A stretch of 64,000 bases of DNA from an uncultured Lachnospiraceae bacterium. GTDB lineage: Bacteria > Bacillota > Clostridia > Lachnospirales > Lachnospiraceae. Location of the stretch: the NCBI GenBank assembly GCA_947631625.1, contig CANRMA010000013.1:1-64000 (forward strand). Reading direction: 5' to 3'. The notes beneath the pieces are model-generated. The model saw only the letters and a list, made by a program, of their open reading frames with translations, had not been told where the DNA came from and ran no database searches. Position numbers and translations under genes: made by a program. Below are positions 17,610 through 27,351 of the stretch, piece after piece; position 1 is the first letter of the stretch; every line of letters begins with the position of its first letter.

Positions 17610-18974
17610 ATGAAATATCAGAATGCGGAAGAAAAAAGGACTTATATGTTGGAGACTCCGGTTAAAAAACTGGTGTGTACGCTGGCGGGTCCTACTATTT
17701 TAAGTATGCTTGTTACTTCTTTTTATAATATGGCGGATACTTTTTTCGTGGGAAGGATCAATACTCAGGCTACGGCCGCGGTAGGCGTTGTATTTTCCGT
17801 TATGGCGATAATACAGGCGACGGGCTTCTTTTTCGGGCACGGTTCGGGGAATTACATATCCAGAAAACTTGGCGCGGGAGATACCAAGGAAGCGGAAAAA
17901 ATGTCGTCAATAGGTTTTTTTACCGCGCTTATGGCGGGCGTGGTGATATTGGTAGTATGTACGATCTTCGTAAGACCGCTTGCGTATCTTTTGGGCTCAA
18001 CCGAGACTATACTTCCGTATACGGTCAGCTATATGAGGATAATACTGCTTGGAGCGCCGGCCATGACGTCTTCGCTGGTTTTAAATAATCAGATGCGTTT
18101 TCAGGGGAGCGCGTTTTATGCCATGATAGGAATTGTTTCGGGAGCGGTGCTTAATATAGTTCTGGACCCGCTTCTTATATTCAAATTCGGCTTTGGCATA
18201 GCGGGAGCGGCGATTGCAACGACTATAAGCCAGTATGTGAGCTTTGTTTTTCTTATTTTCATGTCAAGGCAGGGCGGAAACGTAAGGATCAGATTTTCCA
18301 ATTTTAAACCGAGCCTTCATTATTATAAGGAGATCATAAGAGGCGGTACGCCGTCGCTGTGCAGGCAGGGTCTGGCGAGTCTGGCGACCATATGTCTTAA
18401 TCACGGCGCGGGCTTCTATGGAGATGCGGCTATCGCGGGTATGTCCATAGTAACCAGGATATCCATGTTTGCCAATTCGGCGCTTGTAGGTTTCGGGCAG
18501 GGCTTCCAGCCGGTATGCGGTTTTAACTATGGCGCAGGAAAATATAAAAGGGTTTTGGATTCATTTTGGTTCTGTGTCAAATATTCGTTTGTATTTCTGC
18601 TGGTCATTGCGGCGGCAGGCTATGTTTCCGCGCCGGGACTTATATCTTTGTTCCGTAAAGGAGATATGGATGTAATAGAGGTAGGAACCGCGGCGCTTAG
18701 ATTTCAGGCGGTAACGTTCCCCTTAAACGCATGGATAGTGATGTGTAATATGATGCTGCAGTCAATAGGAAAAGGGTTAAAGGCTTCCATTGTCGCATCG
18801 GCCAGACAGGGGCTTTGCTTTATTCCGTTTATATTCATACTGCCTAAGTTTATAGGGCTTACGGGTGTTGAAATGAGCCAGATGTGTTCAGACATAATAA
18901 CACTTGTTATTTCAATTCCAATCGGTTTCAGCGTCATAAAAGAAATGCAGAGAGATTCCGAAGTCCAACAGTAG
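17610..18974 (+). CDS. MATE-family multidrug/cation antiporter
   Basis: 454 residues, normal for the family, with twelve hydrophobic segments. Typical MATE features are the early LAGPTILSMLVTSFYNMADTFFVG, the GHGSGNYISRKLGAGD loop, and the mid-protein GFGQGFQPVCGFNYGAGKY that marks the second half. It would export organic cations by sodium or proton exchange; substrate unknown. AACGGAGG precedes the ATG. A MITE-like element sits in its upstream region. Confidence 0.94.
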   Translation: MKYQNAEEKRTYMLETPVKKLVCTLAGPTILSMLVTSFYNMADTFFVGRINTQATAAVGVVFSVMAIIQATGFFFGHGSGNYISRKLGAGDTKEAEKMSSIGFFTALMAGVVILVVCTIFVRPLAYLLGSTETILPYTVSYMRIILLGAPAMTSSLVLNNQMRFQGSAFYAMIGIVSGAVLNIVLDPLLIFKFGFGIAGAAIATTISQYVSFVFLIFMSRQGGNVRIRFSNFKPSLHYYKEIIRGGTPSLCRQGLASLATICLNHGAGFYGDAAIAGMSIVTRISMFANSALVGFGQGFQPVCGFNYGAGKYKRVLDSFWFCVKYSFVFLLVIAAAGYVSAPGLISLFRKGDMDVIEVGTAALRFQAVTFPLNAWIVMCNMMLQSIGKGLKASIVASARQGLCFIPFIFILPKFIGLTGVEMSQMCSDIITLVISIPIGFSVIKEMQRDSEVQQ

Positions 18975-19112
18975 GTAAAAATTTAACGTACTAAGGGATA
19001 AAAATTTAACGGACTAACGAGTAAAAATTTAACAGACTAACAGATAAAAATTTAACGGACTAACGAGTAAAAATTTAACATACTAACAGATAAAAATTTA
19101 ACAGATCAACGG
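18975..19112. repeat. 23-bp tandem array
   Basis: About six units of GATAAAAATTTAACRGACTAAC alternating between two subtypes (starting GAG or AGA), immediately after the MATE stop codon. The gap 18975-19288 otherwise holds only AT-rich DNA and the chemoreceptor promoter. Confidence 0.85.
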
Positions 19113-19217
19113 AAGATATTGACGGCAGGCAAAATAAAAACCAAGAGAAACGAAAAAATACAAGGAATAAAAATCGTAAAAATAACAGAATAAAAATTGT
19201 AAAAAACGCAAATTGTA

Positions 19218-19246
19218 TTGAGATAATTTTTAATAAATATTATAAT
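19218..19246 (+). promoter_or_regulatory. predicted promoter for the chemoreceptor gene
   Basis: TTGAGA at 19218, 17-base spacer, TATAAT at 19241-19246. Confidence 0.7.
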
Positions 19247-19288
19247 AAATTATAGATAATTTTTTATGAAACAGGGGGTATGAAAATT

Positions 19289-20749
19289 ATGACTGAAGAA
19301 CAATACAAAAGAGCGAATAATGCGGTATTTCCGGTGGTTTTGGTAATTATAGGTTATATCGCGATTTCCATGCTGTTGTTTGCGGCGTCAAGCGGAGCGA
19401 CGTGGAGGACTTGGCTGCAGTTTGTGGCGGCGCTTATATGCCTTGTTGTTTCAATAGTTTCTTATGTTATGTATAATAAAAGCAAGAAGTGCGGCGTTAT
19501 TATGATGGCAAGCATGGCGGTGGTTTATGCCGTAGTAAGTCTGTTTGGGACTACGGTAAGCACCTGGGTATATTCAATACCGGTTCTGTTTGCAACTGTT
19601 GCATATCTTAATATTAATCTTGTAAAGTGCGGAAGTATAGTTTCGATAATAGTGACGGGAATAAGGCTTGTAATGTCTGTGATAAAAAAGAACAGTTCAG
19701 ATACTTCGGATCTTGTTATTGCGTTGGTGATACTTGTGCTCATAGCTTTTTCGGCGATTCGCGCCGTAACGCTTTTGATCAGATTTAATGAAGAGAATAT
19801 GGCAAGCATCAGCGAGGGCGCCAGGAAGCAGGAAGAAAGCAATAAAAAGATGGTGTTGGTCGCTGAAAATATCTCAAAACATTTTGAAAGCGCCATGGAG
19901 ATGATCAGCGGTCTGGAATCAAGCATCGAAACCAGCAGTTTTGCAATGGGAAATATAGTTGATTCCACGGAAAGTACGGCGGAGGCTATCCAAAATCAGG
20001 CTGCTATGTGCGCCGCCATACAGGACAGCATGGACAAGGCGGAAGTCGGGACCAAAAGAATGCTTGAAGTATCGCACAGTACGGACGAGACAGTTGCGGA
20101 AGGCTCCGATATGGTAAGAGAGCTTAAGGAGCAGGCTCACAATGTTGAAGAAGCAAGTAATATTACGGTAGAAGTTATAGAAAGGCTTACTACCAAAGTT
20201 GAAGAAGTACAGACTTTTGTAGGCGCTATTCTGGATATCTCCAATCAGACCAATCTGCTTGCGCTTAACGCGTCTATCGAAGCTGCGCGCGCAGGTGAAG
20301 CGGGTAAAGGTTTTGCGGTAGTTGCTGAGGAGATAAGACATCTTTCCGAGCAGACCAAAGAGGCTTCCAATAATATCACGCATATCATAGGCGAGCTCAA
20401 TGAAGACACGAAGCGCGCCAACGAGACGATTGGAAATTCAGCGGCGTCGGTTAAGAAGCAGAATGAACTCATCGAAAATACCAGACAGAAATTTGAAAGA
20501 GTTAATGATGAAGTTACAGAGCTTACGAGCAATATCAAAGACACCGAGGAGATCATATCAAGCATATTGGAATCGACGAGCACAATCTCCGACAATATAT
20601 CACAGCTTTCCGCTACAAGCGAGGAGGTTGCGGCGTCATCTACCGAGAGTCTGAGCACATTTGAAACTACGGTATCCAATATGAAGAGTACCAAGGAAAT
20701 TCTGGAGAGCATATTTACGCTTGCGCAGGATCTTGGAGGTTCGGTATAA
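19289..20749 (+). CDS. methyl-accepting chemotaxis protein with polytopic membrane domain
   Basis: 486 residues from ATG 19289 (MTEEQYKR), which has AGGGGG 10 bases upstream; ATG 19280 is only one base from it. The N-terminal ~180 residues contain about six hydrophobic segments and no large extracellular loop, so it probably senses within or at the membrane. The signalling domain is intact: [32 protein letters not shown] is the kinase-contact hairpin tip, flanked by long coiled-coil methylation helices. No HAMP domain is evident. Its own promoter is at 19218. Confidence 0.93.
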   Translation: MTEEQYKRANNAVFPVVLVIIGYIAISMLLFAASSGATWRTWLQFVAALICLVVSIVSYVMYNKSKKCGVIMMASMAVVYAVVSLFGTTVSTWVYSIPVLFATVAYLNINLVKCGSIVSIIVTGIRLVMSVIKKNSSDTSDLVIALVILVLIAFSAIRAVTLLIRFNEENMASISEGARKQEESNKKMVLVAENISKHFESAMEMISGLESSIETSSFAMGNIVDSTESTAEAIQNQAAMCAAIQDSMDKAEVGTKRMLEVSHSTDETVAEGSDMVRELKEQAHNVEEASNITVEVIERLTTKVEEVQTFVGAILDISNQTNLLALNASIEAARAGEAGKGFAVVAEEIRHLSEQTKEASNNITHIIGELNEDTKRANETIGNSAASVKKQNELIENTRQKFERVNDEVTELTSNIKDTEEIISSILESTSTISDNISQLSATSEEVAASSTESLSTFETTVSNMKSTKEILESIFTLAQDLGGSV

Positions 20750-20768
20750 CGTATAAATATAAGAATAA

Positions 20769-20821
20769 ACATACAAGATATGGCATTGTTTCTGAATTTT
20801 TTCAAACCATATCTTGTATGT
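20769..20821. terminator. bidirectional terminator
   Basis: ACATACAAGATATGG (20769-20783) pairs perfectly with CCATATCTTGTATGT (20807-20821) across a 23-base loop, between the convergent chemoreceptor and anti-sigma-like genes. T-rich sequence follows on the plus strand. Confidence 0.75.
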
Positions 20822-20885
20822 GTCTTTCTTATTACGGCAGCCTTTATAGTATATTAAGAACGAGCGATTTTATTGCTGCGGTCTT

Positions 20886-22079
20886 TTATTGGGTTATTGG
20901 TTGGGTTGTCGGCTGAATTATTGGCTGATAGACCGCAAACTCTACTGTTCCGTCTTCTTTTAACTTAAACACTTCTATATTGAGAGTATCAAGGCTTCCA
21001 CTGGAGCTCCAACCGCCGATCACGGTAGCCGGCTTCATGTCCGGAAAGATCCAGTCAACCCGTATTTTTGCGCCTTCGGAGCCTGCGCCGTCTTCCAGCT
21101 TCCAGTTGTAAGATATCATGCCGTCCGCATCAGGCGTACACACCATTTTGGTATATTCTACCGGAGCGGCATATTCATCAAGATTTTCGGGCGTCAGTTT
21201 CTCCATGAAAATATCTGCCTCGGTTTTGGCAAGGTCTTCTTCCGAAACATTTTCTTCATCTGAGCCGTTCATCTCTTTCTCAAATTCTTCCAGATAGGCA
21301 GCCGCTGCGGCCGGATCTGCTTTCGCAGGATCAATCGGAAGCGTAAAGAGCGCGTTTACTCCGTCATAGTCGGCGTTGCGTGTCATTTCTCCGGTATCTT
21401 CATTATAGATATATGCGTTTACATCATAGAAGTTGCCGGAGTTGGCGCCTACGTATATGCCTTTGTCCGCAAACATTTCTATGTTATCCATTTCCATAAG
21501 CCTGTATTCGATCCCGTCTTTTACAAAAGCCGAGTAGTTGCCATGCATGCTCGCAATACTGTAAACTTTCGGGTCCAAACCCTTAACATAGCAGGATACA
21601 TAAAAGGGTTCGTTTCCGTATTCGTCAGAGCTTGTATTGGGCATGGGGGTACCGTCGGTGTGTTCAATGGCGACGACTGTATAAATTCTGTCATCTAAAG
21701 CGATGCCATTGCCATATGCCACAAAGTCGCTGATATCGGTGCCTGCGACACTTCCCAAAAGCGTTATGCGGTAGCCGTTCATCTCTTGGTTTTCATTTAC
21801 AAAAACGGCGTCTTCACCCGTAAATGCGTTTTGCAAAGCTGTGTCCTCCAATTCCGAAGCCACCTGTGAGGGGTTTAAATATTTGTAGGCTGCAAATGCG
21901 GTAAGCGAGCCCAGTAAAAGTGTGGCTGCGGCTGTGACCGCCGCGGCGCGAAATCTTTTTCTGTTTATCATGTTCGTTCTCTCCTTTGCTTTCATAAGAA
22001 CCTGAATATTCAGCGAAGCTTGCGGCGCAGCGTCCGGAGTGAGGGCAGCTTTTAACAATTCGTCTATGTTTTTATCCAT
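20886..22079 (-). CDS. anti-sigma-like membrane protein
   Basis: 397 residues from ATG 22079 (MDKNIDELL), which has GGGAG 9 bases upstream; the ATG at 22088 touches that site. A short cytoplasmic N-terminus (about 1-43), one transmembrane segment (RFRAAAVTAAATLLLGSLTAF, about 43-64) and a large extracytoplasmic domain follow. The domain includes VASELEDTALQNAFTGEDAV and YRITLLGSVAG, as in DUF4179-like anti-sigma proteins. It is encoded 68 bases behind an ECF sigma factor gene, the usual place for its anti-sigma partner. The C-terminus is a short PTTQPIT tail. The family is recognised only loosely. Confidence 0.75.
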   Translation of the reverse strand: MDKNIDELLKAALTPDAAPQASLNIQVLMKAKERTNMINRKRFRAAAVTAAATLLLGSLTAFAAYKYLNPSQVASELEDTALQNAFTGEDAVFVNENQEMNGYRITLLGSVAGTDISDFVAYGNGIALDDRIYTVVAIEHTDGTPMPNTSSDEYGNEPFYVSCYVKGLDPKVYSIASMHGNYSAFVKDGIEYRLMEMDNIEMFADKGIYVGANSGNFYDVNAYIYNEDTGEMTRNADYDGVNALFTLPIDPAKADPAAAAAYLEEFEKEMNGSDEENVSEEDLAKTEADIFMEKLTPENLDEYAAPVEYTKMVCTPDADGMISYNWKLEDGAGSEGAKIRVDWIFPDMKPATVIGGWSSSGSLDTLNIEVFKLKEDGTVEFAVYQPIIQPTTQPITQ

Positions 22080-22147
22080 AATGATCATCTCCCTATTTTA
22101 TATATTTGGCCGAAGCTTTTATAATAAAAAGTACGGCGGCCGATCAA

Positions 22148-22672
22148 TTAAACTGCGAAGTCCTGCTCCAGTTTCCGTTTTAAAATATTTTTAGCTCTGT
22201 GAAGCCTTGTTTTGACTGTTCCTACGGGCAGTTTCAATATTTTTGAGATCTCCGTAAGCGGCAGCTCCTCCATATAAAAGAGCAGGATCGGAAGTTTGTA
22301 CTTATCGGGAAGTTTATTTATTTCAGCCCGTAAAAGCCTGTATTCTTCCTGTATCACAATCTGCGTGTCAGGCTGCGCATCTTTTGACGCAATAACGTCC
22401 ATATAATCTTCGACGGAAGCCTCGCCTCCCGTAATGGCCATTCTGACGGCGTGTTTGCGTTTATAATTTCTGTACAGATTGACTGATATGGTCATTATGT
22501 AACTTTTAGGATTCTTTTCTATAACTGTTTTTTCACGTATTTCATACAGTTTAAGAAAGGTATCCTGATATAAGTCGTCTGCCTCATAGCGGTTATGCGT
22601 GATAAAACGGCAAAAGGAATATAAATCCCGGCCATAAGTGTGAATAATGTTTTCAAGTTCTTCAAAACTCAT
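22148..22672 (-). CDS. ECF-type RNA polymerase sigma factor
   Basis: 174 residues. Region 2 is LYSFCRFITHNRYEADDLYQDTFLKLYE, and region 4 is INKLPDKYKLPILLFYMEELPLTEISKILKLPVGTVKTRLHRAK, with a clear helix-turn-helix. It would direct RNA polymerase to a small regulon when released from the membrane anti-sigma protein encoded downstream. The target promoters are unknown. Confidence 0.93.
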   Translation of the reverse strand: MSFEELENIIHTYGRDLYSFCRFITHNRYEADDLYQDTFLKLYEIREKTVIEKNPKSYIMTISVNLYRNYKRKHAVRMAITGGEASVEDYMDVIASKDAQPDTQIVIQEEYRLLRAEINKLPDKYKLPILLFYMEELPLTEISKILKLPVGTVKTRLHRAKNILKRKLEQDFAV

Positions 22673-23245
22673 TAATTACCTCCGGTTTTACAACCGCCCT
22701 CATGATGACGGCCGTACATGGGATATCCCGTAAGTAAAATGTCCCCGACGCCGCTTAAATATGCAGTTTATTATTTTAAAGCTGCAAATAAGGATGTCGG
22801 TATTTTACTTTTCACTGATATAGGGTAATATCAATTTAAAAAGTTTCATTTTGCAATACAACTTTTTTAGTATACTAATTTTTAAATGAATTAATTTTTC
22901 AATTTACTATTTTATTATTTATTTGATGTATTAATTTTTTTAATATACTAATTTTTTTGATGTATTAATTTTTTTAATATACTAATTTTTTCGATGTATT
23001 AATTTTTTCAATATACTAATTTTTTAAATGTATTAATTCTTTAAATATATTATTTTTTCAATATATTAAACTTTTTCTGTTCGTTATACGTTATTTTAAT
23101 GTAGGCGTTTATTGTAATATTAATATAGACGGCCGCAAGACTCAATAAGACCGTAAGGGTTATGGGTTGTGAAAAATTTAACAATCTGTGGTTTGCAATT
23201 ATCTATCGTTATTACATGTTATTACATAATGAAAAGAGGCCCCTT
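22673..23245. other. AT-rich divergent region between two sigma-factor operons
   Basis: About 570 bases. The first 150 bases contain short GC-rich segments without a gene. 22855-23075 is a degenerate tandem array of units like TTTTTAATATACTAATTTTT and TTTTTGATGTATTAATTTTT (about 30 bases per pair). The remainder leads to the second sigma gene; an in-frame GTG/ATG upstream of the accepted start exists but lacks a ribosome site. Confidence 0.6.
22855..23075. repeat. AT-only tandem array
   Basis: Alternating TACTAATTTTTT and TGTATTAATTTTTT units, roughly 15 bases each, about a dozen copies, almost free of G and C. Confidence 0.75.
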
Positions 23246-23770
23246 ATGACCGATAAGGATTTGATCCGTATGCTTCACAATGGGGATAATGAAGCTTTTA
23301 GTATTATTATAAGTAAATATTATGATGATATTTATCGTTTCTGTTTTTATCTTACGGGACAGGAGACGGATTCATATGACATCACGCAGGAGGTATTTGT
23401 CAAATTTATCAGATATAGCGATTCTTTTCGGTATAAAAATCTGAAAGGATACCTTTTAATAATTGCGCGCAATTTGTGCTATGATTATTTTCGCAGCAGA
23501 AAAGATACCGCCGCGCTCGAAGAGATATCGGAGTTGGGAGGGGAAGATACGCGGATAACCAATAAAGAGGACAAGCTGTTTCTTGAAAGGGCGTTAAAAA
23601 GCATAGCCCCAAAGCAAAGAGAAGTCATAATACTGCGTATCTATGAAGGGTATAAATTCAGGGAGATAGCCAAAATGCTCGGCATAAGCATTTCCACCGT
23701 AAAATCGAGGTATACTCTTGGCATTAAAAATATGGGAAAGGAGCTTGAAAATGGAAGAAAAACTTCGTGA
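23246..23770 (+). CDS. ECF-type sigma factor of an ABC operon
   Basis: 174 residues from ATG 23246 (MTDKDLIRML), with AGAGG 6 bases upstream. Region 2 is IYRFCFYLTGQETDSYDITQEVFVKFIRY, and region 4 ends IAKMLGISISTVKSRYTLGIK. The stop lies inside the next gene (20-base overlap), so sigma factor and membrane partner are translated together. It is the first gene of a four-gene operon: sigma, membrane protein, ABC ATPase and ABC permease. It probably controls its own operon in response to an envelope signal or antibiotic. Confidence 0.92.
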   Translation: MTDKDLIRMLHNGDNEAFSIIISKYYDDIYRFCFYLTGQETDSYDITQEVFVKFIRYSDSFRYKNLKGYLLIIARNLCYDYFRSRKDTAALEEISELGGEDTRITNKEDKLFLERALKSIAPKQREVIILRIYEGYKFREIAKMLGISISTVKSRYTLGIKNMGKELENGRKTS

Positions 23771-24518
23771 AAAATTTAACAATGCTGATGCTGCCATTGA
23801 AATAGATGAAAAAAAGAAAAGCGAAACACTGCTTTTTTTAAAAAATAAGATCGAAGAAAAGCAGCCGAGCCTGATTTGTAATAAAAGAAAGCTTTTGTTA
23901 AATCAGCTAAAATATATGGATAAGACTATATTTATATATCATCTGGTCATATGCGTTATAATGCTGCCTGTGTTGGAAGCTATGAGCAGAAACGGAGTCG
24001 CGGAGAAAGAAATTGTAATAACAAGCGTTATTTTATCTGGAATAGCAGGTGTTATTTCAATCGCCGAAATAGGTCGGATTTTTTCTTCGGGCATAGCCGA
24101 GATCAGCGAGACCGGTTATTTTAATGTGCGTCAGATAGTAGCGTTTAATATGTTTATTTCGGGAGTGATCAATCTGACGCTTTTGTCTGTGGGGATTTTT
24201 TTCGTAAGTTTCAGGTGGAAAATAGAGATATTGCGTATCGGACTGTATGTACTTGTGCCTTTCGTGTTTGTGGAGTGCGGCTGTCTGGGAGCGCTTCTTA
24301 TGGAGGTCGGAAGAAAAAATCCGTATATTCAGGTAATAGTGGGCGCGTTTATGATAATCTTATTTTATATTATCCTTGTATCGGACTCAAGGGTATACTC
24401 AGCCGCGGCGCTGGCGGTATGGGGAGCGGCGTTTGTATTCGGTCTTACGCTGCTTGCGGCGCAGATAGGCGTTTTGTTTAACGGCATTAAGAAGGGGGAA
24501 ATAATATGCATGAACTGA
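23751..24518 (+). CDS. polytopic membrane protein, probable anti-sigma partner
   Basis: 255 residues from ATG 23751, with AAAGGAG upstream inside the sigma gene. The N-terminal ~60 residues are charged and cytoplasmic, followed by about six transmembrane segments. Translational coupling to the sigma gene and the cytoplasmic N-terminus suggest it holds the sigma factor; it could instead be an accessory membrane part of the transporter. No family recognised. It overlaps the ATPase gene by 13 bases. Confidence 0.75.
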   Translation: MEEKLREKFNNADAAIEIDEKKKSETLLFLKNKIEEKQPSLICNKRKLLLNQLKYMDKTIFIYHLVICVIMLPVLEAMSRNGVAEKEIVITSVILSGIAGVISIAEIGRIFSSGIAEISETGYFNVRQIVAFNMFISGVINLTLLSVGIFFVSFRWKIEILRIGLYVLVPFVFVECGCLGALLMEVGRKNPYIQVIVGAFMIILFYIILVSDSRVYSAAALAVWGAAFVFGLTLLAAQIGVLFNGIKKGEIICMN

Positions 24519-25378
24519 GGCTTGTGGATATAGGAAAAAGCTATAAGGATAAGACGGCGGTAAAAGATATTAATGTTACGATAAAAAACGGTGTCTATGG
24601 CCTGCTTGGAGAAAACGGGGCGGGCAAGACCACGCTGCTTAGGATAATCTGCGGGATTTTAGAGCCGACCTGCGGGCAGGTTTTGTATGATAATACGGAA
24701 ATAGGGCTGTTGGGGGGGGACTATCGGAACATTCTGGGTTATCTGCCGCAGGATTTCGGATATTATGAAGACTTCAGCGCATACCGTTTTTTGCATTATA
24801 TGGCCGCGCTGAAAGCTGTGCCTGAAAATTATGCCAGAGAAAAGATTGAAGAGCTGCTTGAGCTTGTGGAGCTTAGCAATGTCAAAAATAAGAAGCTTAA
24901 GACTTTTTCCGGCGGTATGCTTAGAAGGGTAGGAATAGCGCAAGCGCTTTTAAATAATCCGGAGCTGCTTATAATGGACGAGCCGACGTCCGGTCTTGAT
25001 CCCAAGGAGAGAGTGCGTTTCAGAAATATCATAAGTTCGCTTGGTAAAAACCGCACAGTCATTCTTTCGACGCATATCGTGTCTGATGTGGAATATATCG
25101 CGGATAACATAATGATAATGAAAGACGGAAAACTAATAAAAATGGGCAGGGAGGCGGAGCTTTTAAAAGAAGCGGAGCGTTATGTCTGGAAATGCGCGGT
25201 TACGGAAAAAGAAGCTGATGAGCTTAGTAAAAAATATATAGTCAGCAATCTTAAAAACAAAAATGATAAGGTGGAGCTCAGGATAGTGTCTAAGGAAAAA
25301 CCTGTGGATGACGCGGTAAGCGCGGAGGCGGTGCTGGAAGACTTTTATCTGTACTGTGTGCAGAATGAGCAGAGGTGA
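24506..25378 (+). CDS. ABC transporter ATP-binding protein
   Basis: 290 residues. Walker A GENGAGKTT (about 36-44), Q-loop YLPQDFGYY, signature FSGGMLRRVGIAQAL, Walker B LLIMDEPTSGLD and the switch histidine in LSTHIVSDVEY. It resembles the bacitracin/lantibiotic export group (BcrA-like) ATPases. The start codon sits behind GGGGG within the previous gene. The C-terminal ~80 residues are an accessory region. It pairs with the permease at 25456. Confidence 0.93.
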   Translation: MHELRLVDIGKSYKDKTAVKDINVTIKNGVYGLLGENGAGKTTLLRIICGILEPTCGQVLYDNTEIGLLGGDYRNILGYLPQDFGYYEDFSAYRFLHYMAALKAVPENYAREKIEELLELVELSNVKNKKLKTFSGGMLRRVGIAQALLNNPELLIMDEPTSGLDPKERVRFRNIISSLGKNRTVILSTHIVSDVEYIADNIMIMKDGKLIKMGREAELLKEAERYVWKCAVTEKEADELSKKYIVSNLKNKNDKVELRIVSKEKPVDDAVSAEAVLEDFYLYCVQNEQR

Positions 25379-25395
25379 TTGCGAAATGTCCGGAT
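25373..25395. repeat. possible solo MITE end
   Basis: GGTGATTGCGAAA followed by CCGGAT resembles the left end of the palindromic element at 17201 (GGTGATTGCGAAA then CCGATT). It overlaps the stop codon of the ATPase gene. No right end is seen nearby; the match is short and may be chance. Confidence 0.35.
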
Positions 25396-25455
25396 ATTTG
25401 TGCGACTATTATTATATTCCAAAACGTAGGGATATGGGAAAACGGAGAATAAGTT

Positions 25456-26553
25456 ATGCGGCTGTATAAAATGGAATTGTATAAGCTTTGTCATAAAAAA
25501 TTTTTCATATGGGGATTTGCCGTTATGGCAGCAGCCATGCTTTATATTTTTTATATGCAGCTTATGAATGAAGCTTCGTGGATAGACGGACTTGGATATA
25601 CAGGATATAGCGCGGTGCAGGCCGACAGACGGATAACCGAGGAGTTTAAAGGCGTCATGACCGATGAAAAAGTGCAAAGGATAGTTGAAAAGTACGGTTA
25701 TGAACAGTTTTTATATGGAAAACTTTATGGAGAAACCAATTTTTTAAGCGAGTTTATTCTGGATTATCTGGCAGTCGTCAGCGAAAAGGATTTGGAAAAA
25801 GGTAAAATAACATATGTTACGAAATCGCTTGACGAGTCTGATTTGGGAAAAGTTACGGCTATGACCGGCAAAGGCATAGTTTTTGAATACTATAAGGGTT
25901 GGCAGGTATTTGTTAACGTATCAATGGTAGGACTGCTTATGGGAAGCATACTGCTTATATTTGACATATCGTCAATGTTTTCGGGGGAGAAACAGAGCAA
26001 AATGCTGCCGCTGCTGTTTACTTCCGCGGAAGGCGCGAAAAAAGATGTCTATGCCAAGCTTGCGGCGGCGTTTACGATCGTCATAAGTCTGTGGCTTTTT
26101 ATAATGCTTTTTGCGCTGCTTATGTGCGGCAGCGTTTACGGACTTGACGGACTTAACTGCTATGACGGGTTGGCGCTTAGTCATCTTTGGCCGGAGCCAA
26201 GCCGTATTATACCTATGTACAAATTTATTTTGATACAGTCTGCGTTATCGTTTTTGAGCCTGCATTCGCTGTGCGCGGTCACACTGTTTATTTCCGCCTG
26301 CTGTAAAAATAATTTTAACTCTGTAACGATAGCGCTTGCATACTTTGGCCTGCCGGTACTTGTATTAGCGATTTCCGGCGAGCTGACCGGCATACTTGAG
26401 TATATTTATGCAGCGCCTGTTTTTATAATATTGTACATGATCATTTTCAAGGGTTACAATATTTTAGGGCAGCTTTCTCTGATCTCGGCAGCGGTTTTTG
26501 TCATATTTGCCTGCGCCGCCTGCCTGAAGTACGGACGCGTTATTTTAAAATAA
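25456..26553 (+). CDS. ABC-2 type permease
   Basis: 365 residues. One hydrophobic segment near the N-terminus ([19 protein letters not shown], about 17-35), a ~130-residue extracytoplasmic loop, then five further membrane segments in the C-terminal half. This layout is typical of ABC-2 exporters. Last gene of the sigma-regulated operon; its end overlaps the convergent exonuclease gene by 14 bases. Confidence 0.82.
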   Translation: MRLYKMELYKLCHKKFFIWGFAVMAAAMLYIFYMQLMNEASWIDGLGYTGYSAVQADRRITEEFKGVMTDEKVQRIVEKYGYEQFLYGKLYGETNFLSEFILDYLAVVSEKDLEKGKITYVTKSLDESDLGKVTAMTGKGIVFEYYKGWQVFVNVSMVGLLMGSILLIFDISSMFSGEKQSKMLPLLFTSAEGAKKDVYAKLAAAFTIVISLWLFIMLFALLMCGSVYGLDGLNCYDGLALSHLWPEPSRIIPMYKFILIQSALSFLSLHSLCAVTLFISACCKNNFNSVTIALAYFGLPVLVLAISGELTGILEYIYAAPVFIILYMIIFKGYNILGQLSLISAAVFVIFACAACLKYGRVILK

Positions 26554-27292
26554 GCCCTACCGGACAGTGATCAGAACCTAAAACGTCCTTATATATAACG
26601 GCGTCTTCAAGCCGCTCTTTCAATAGCTGTGAAACAACGAAGTAATCTATACGCCACCCTATATCCTTTTCTCTGGCGTGGAAACGGTATGACCACCATG
26701 AATAAGCGCCCTCCTTATCAGGATAAAAATAACGGAAGGTATCTATAAGCCCCGCCTGTGTGACAGCCGTAAATTTTCCGCGCTCTTCATCGGTAAAACC
26801 GGGATTTCTGTGATTGTTTTTTGGATTTTTCAGGTCTATGTCGTTGTGCGCCACGTTTAAGTCGCCGCAGAATATGACGGGTTTATTTTCTTCAAGTTTT
26901 TTGATATAAGCCAGGAAATCATCTTCCCACTGCATGCGGTAATCGAGTCTGAGAAGCCCGTCTTTGGAGTTGGGGGTGTAGACTGTGATAATATAAAATT
27001 CGGGAAATTCCAAAGTGATAACACGGCCTTCGTGGTCATGTTCTTCTATGCCCATGCCATAGGAAACCGAAAGCGGTTCTTCTTTCGTAAAGACAGCCGT
27101 GCCCGAATAGCCTTTTTTCTCCGCATAATTCCAATACTGGTGATAGCCGGGAAGCTCAAGGTTTATCTGGCCCGCCTGCAGTTTCGTCTCCTGGAGACAG
27201 AAAATATCTGCGTCCTGCGCCTCGAAAAATTCCATAAAGCCTTTACCCATACAAGCCCGAAGGCCGTTTACGTTCCATGATATTAATTTCAT
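26540..27292 (-). CDS. xth: exodeoxyribonuclease III
   Basis: 250 residues. The exonuclease/endonuclease/phosphatase fold is complete: [19 protein letters not shown] with the metal-binding Glu, [22 protein letters not shown] and the terminal GSDHCPVGL with the catalytic Asp-His. It cuts at abasic sites and trims 3' ends in base excision repair. Normal length. Monocistronic, converging with the ABC permease gene. Confidence 0.96.
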   Translation of the reverse strand: MKLISWNVNGLRACMGKGFMEFFEAQDADIFCLQETKLQAGQINLELPGYHQYWNYAEKKGYSGTAVFTKEEPLSVSYGMGIEEHDHEGRVITLEFPEFYIITVYTPNSKDGLLRLDYRMQWEDDFLAYIKKLEENKPVIFCGDLNVAHNDIDLKNPKNNHRNPGFTDEERGKFTAVTQAGLIDTFRYFYPDKEGAYSWWSYRFHAREKDIGWRIDYFVVSQLLKERLEDAVIYKDVLGSDHCPVGLILK

Positions 27293-27351
27293 ATTTTCCC
27301 TCTTTTCCGCATAATAAATTCTTTTAACGCAAGCCGCCCTGCTTACGTTTT

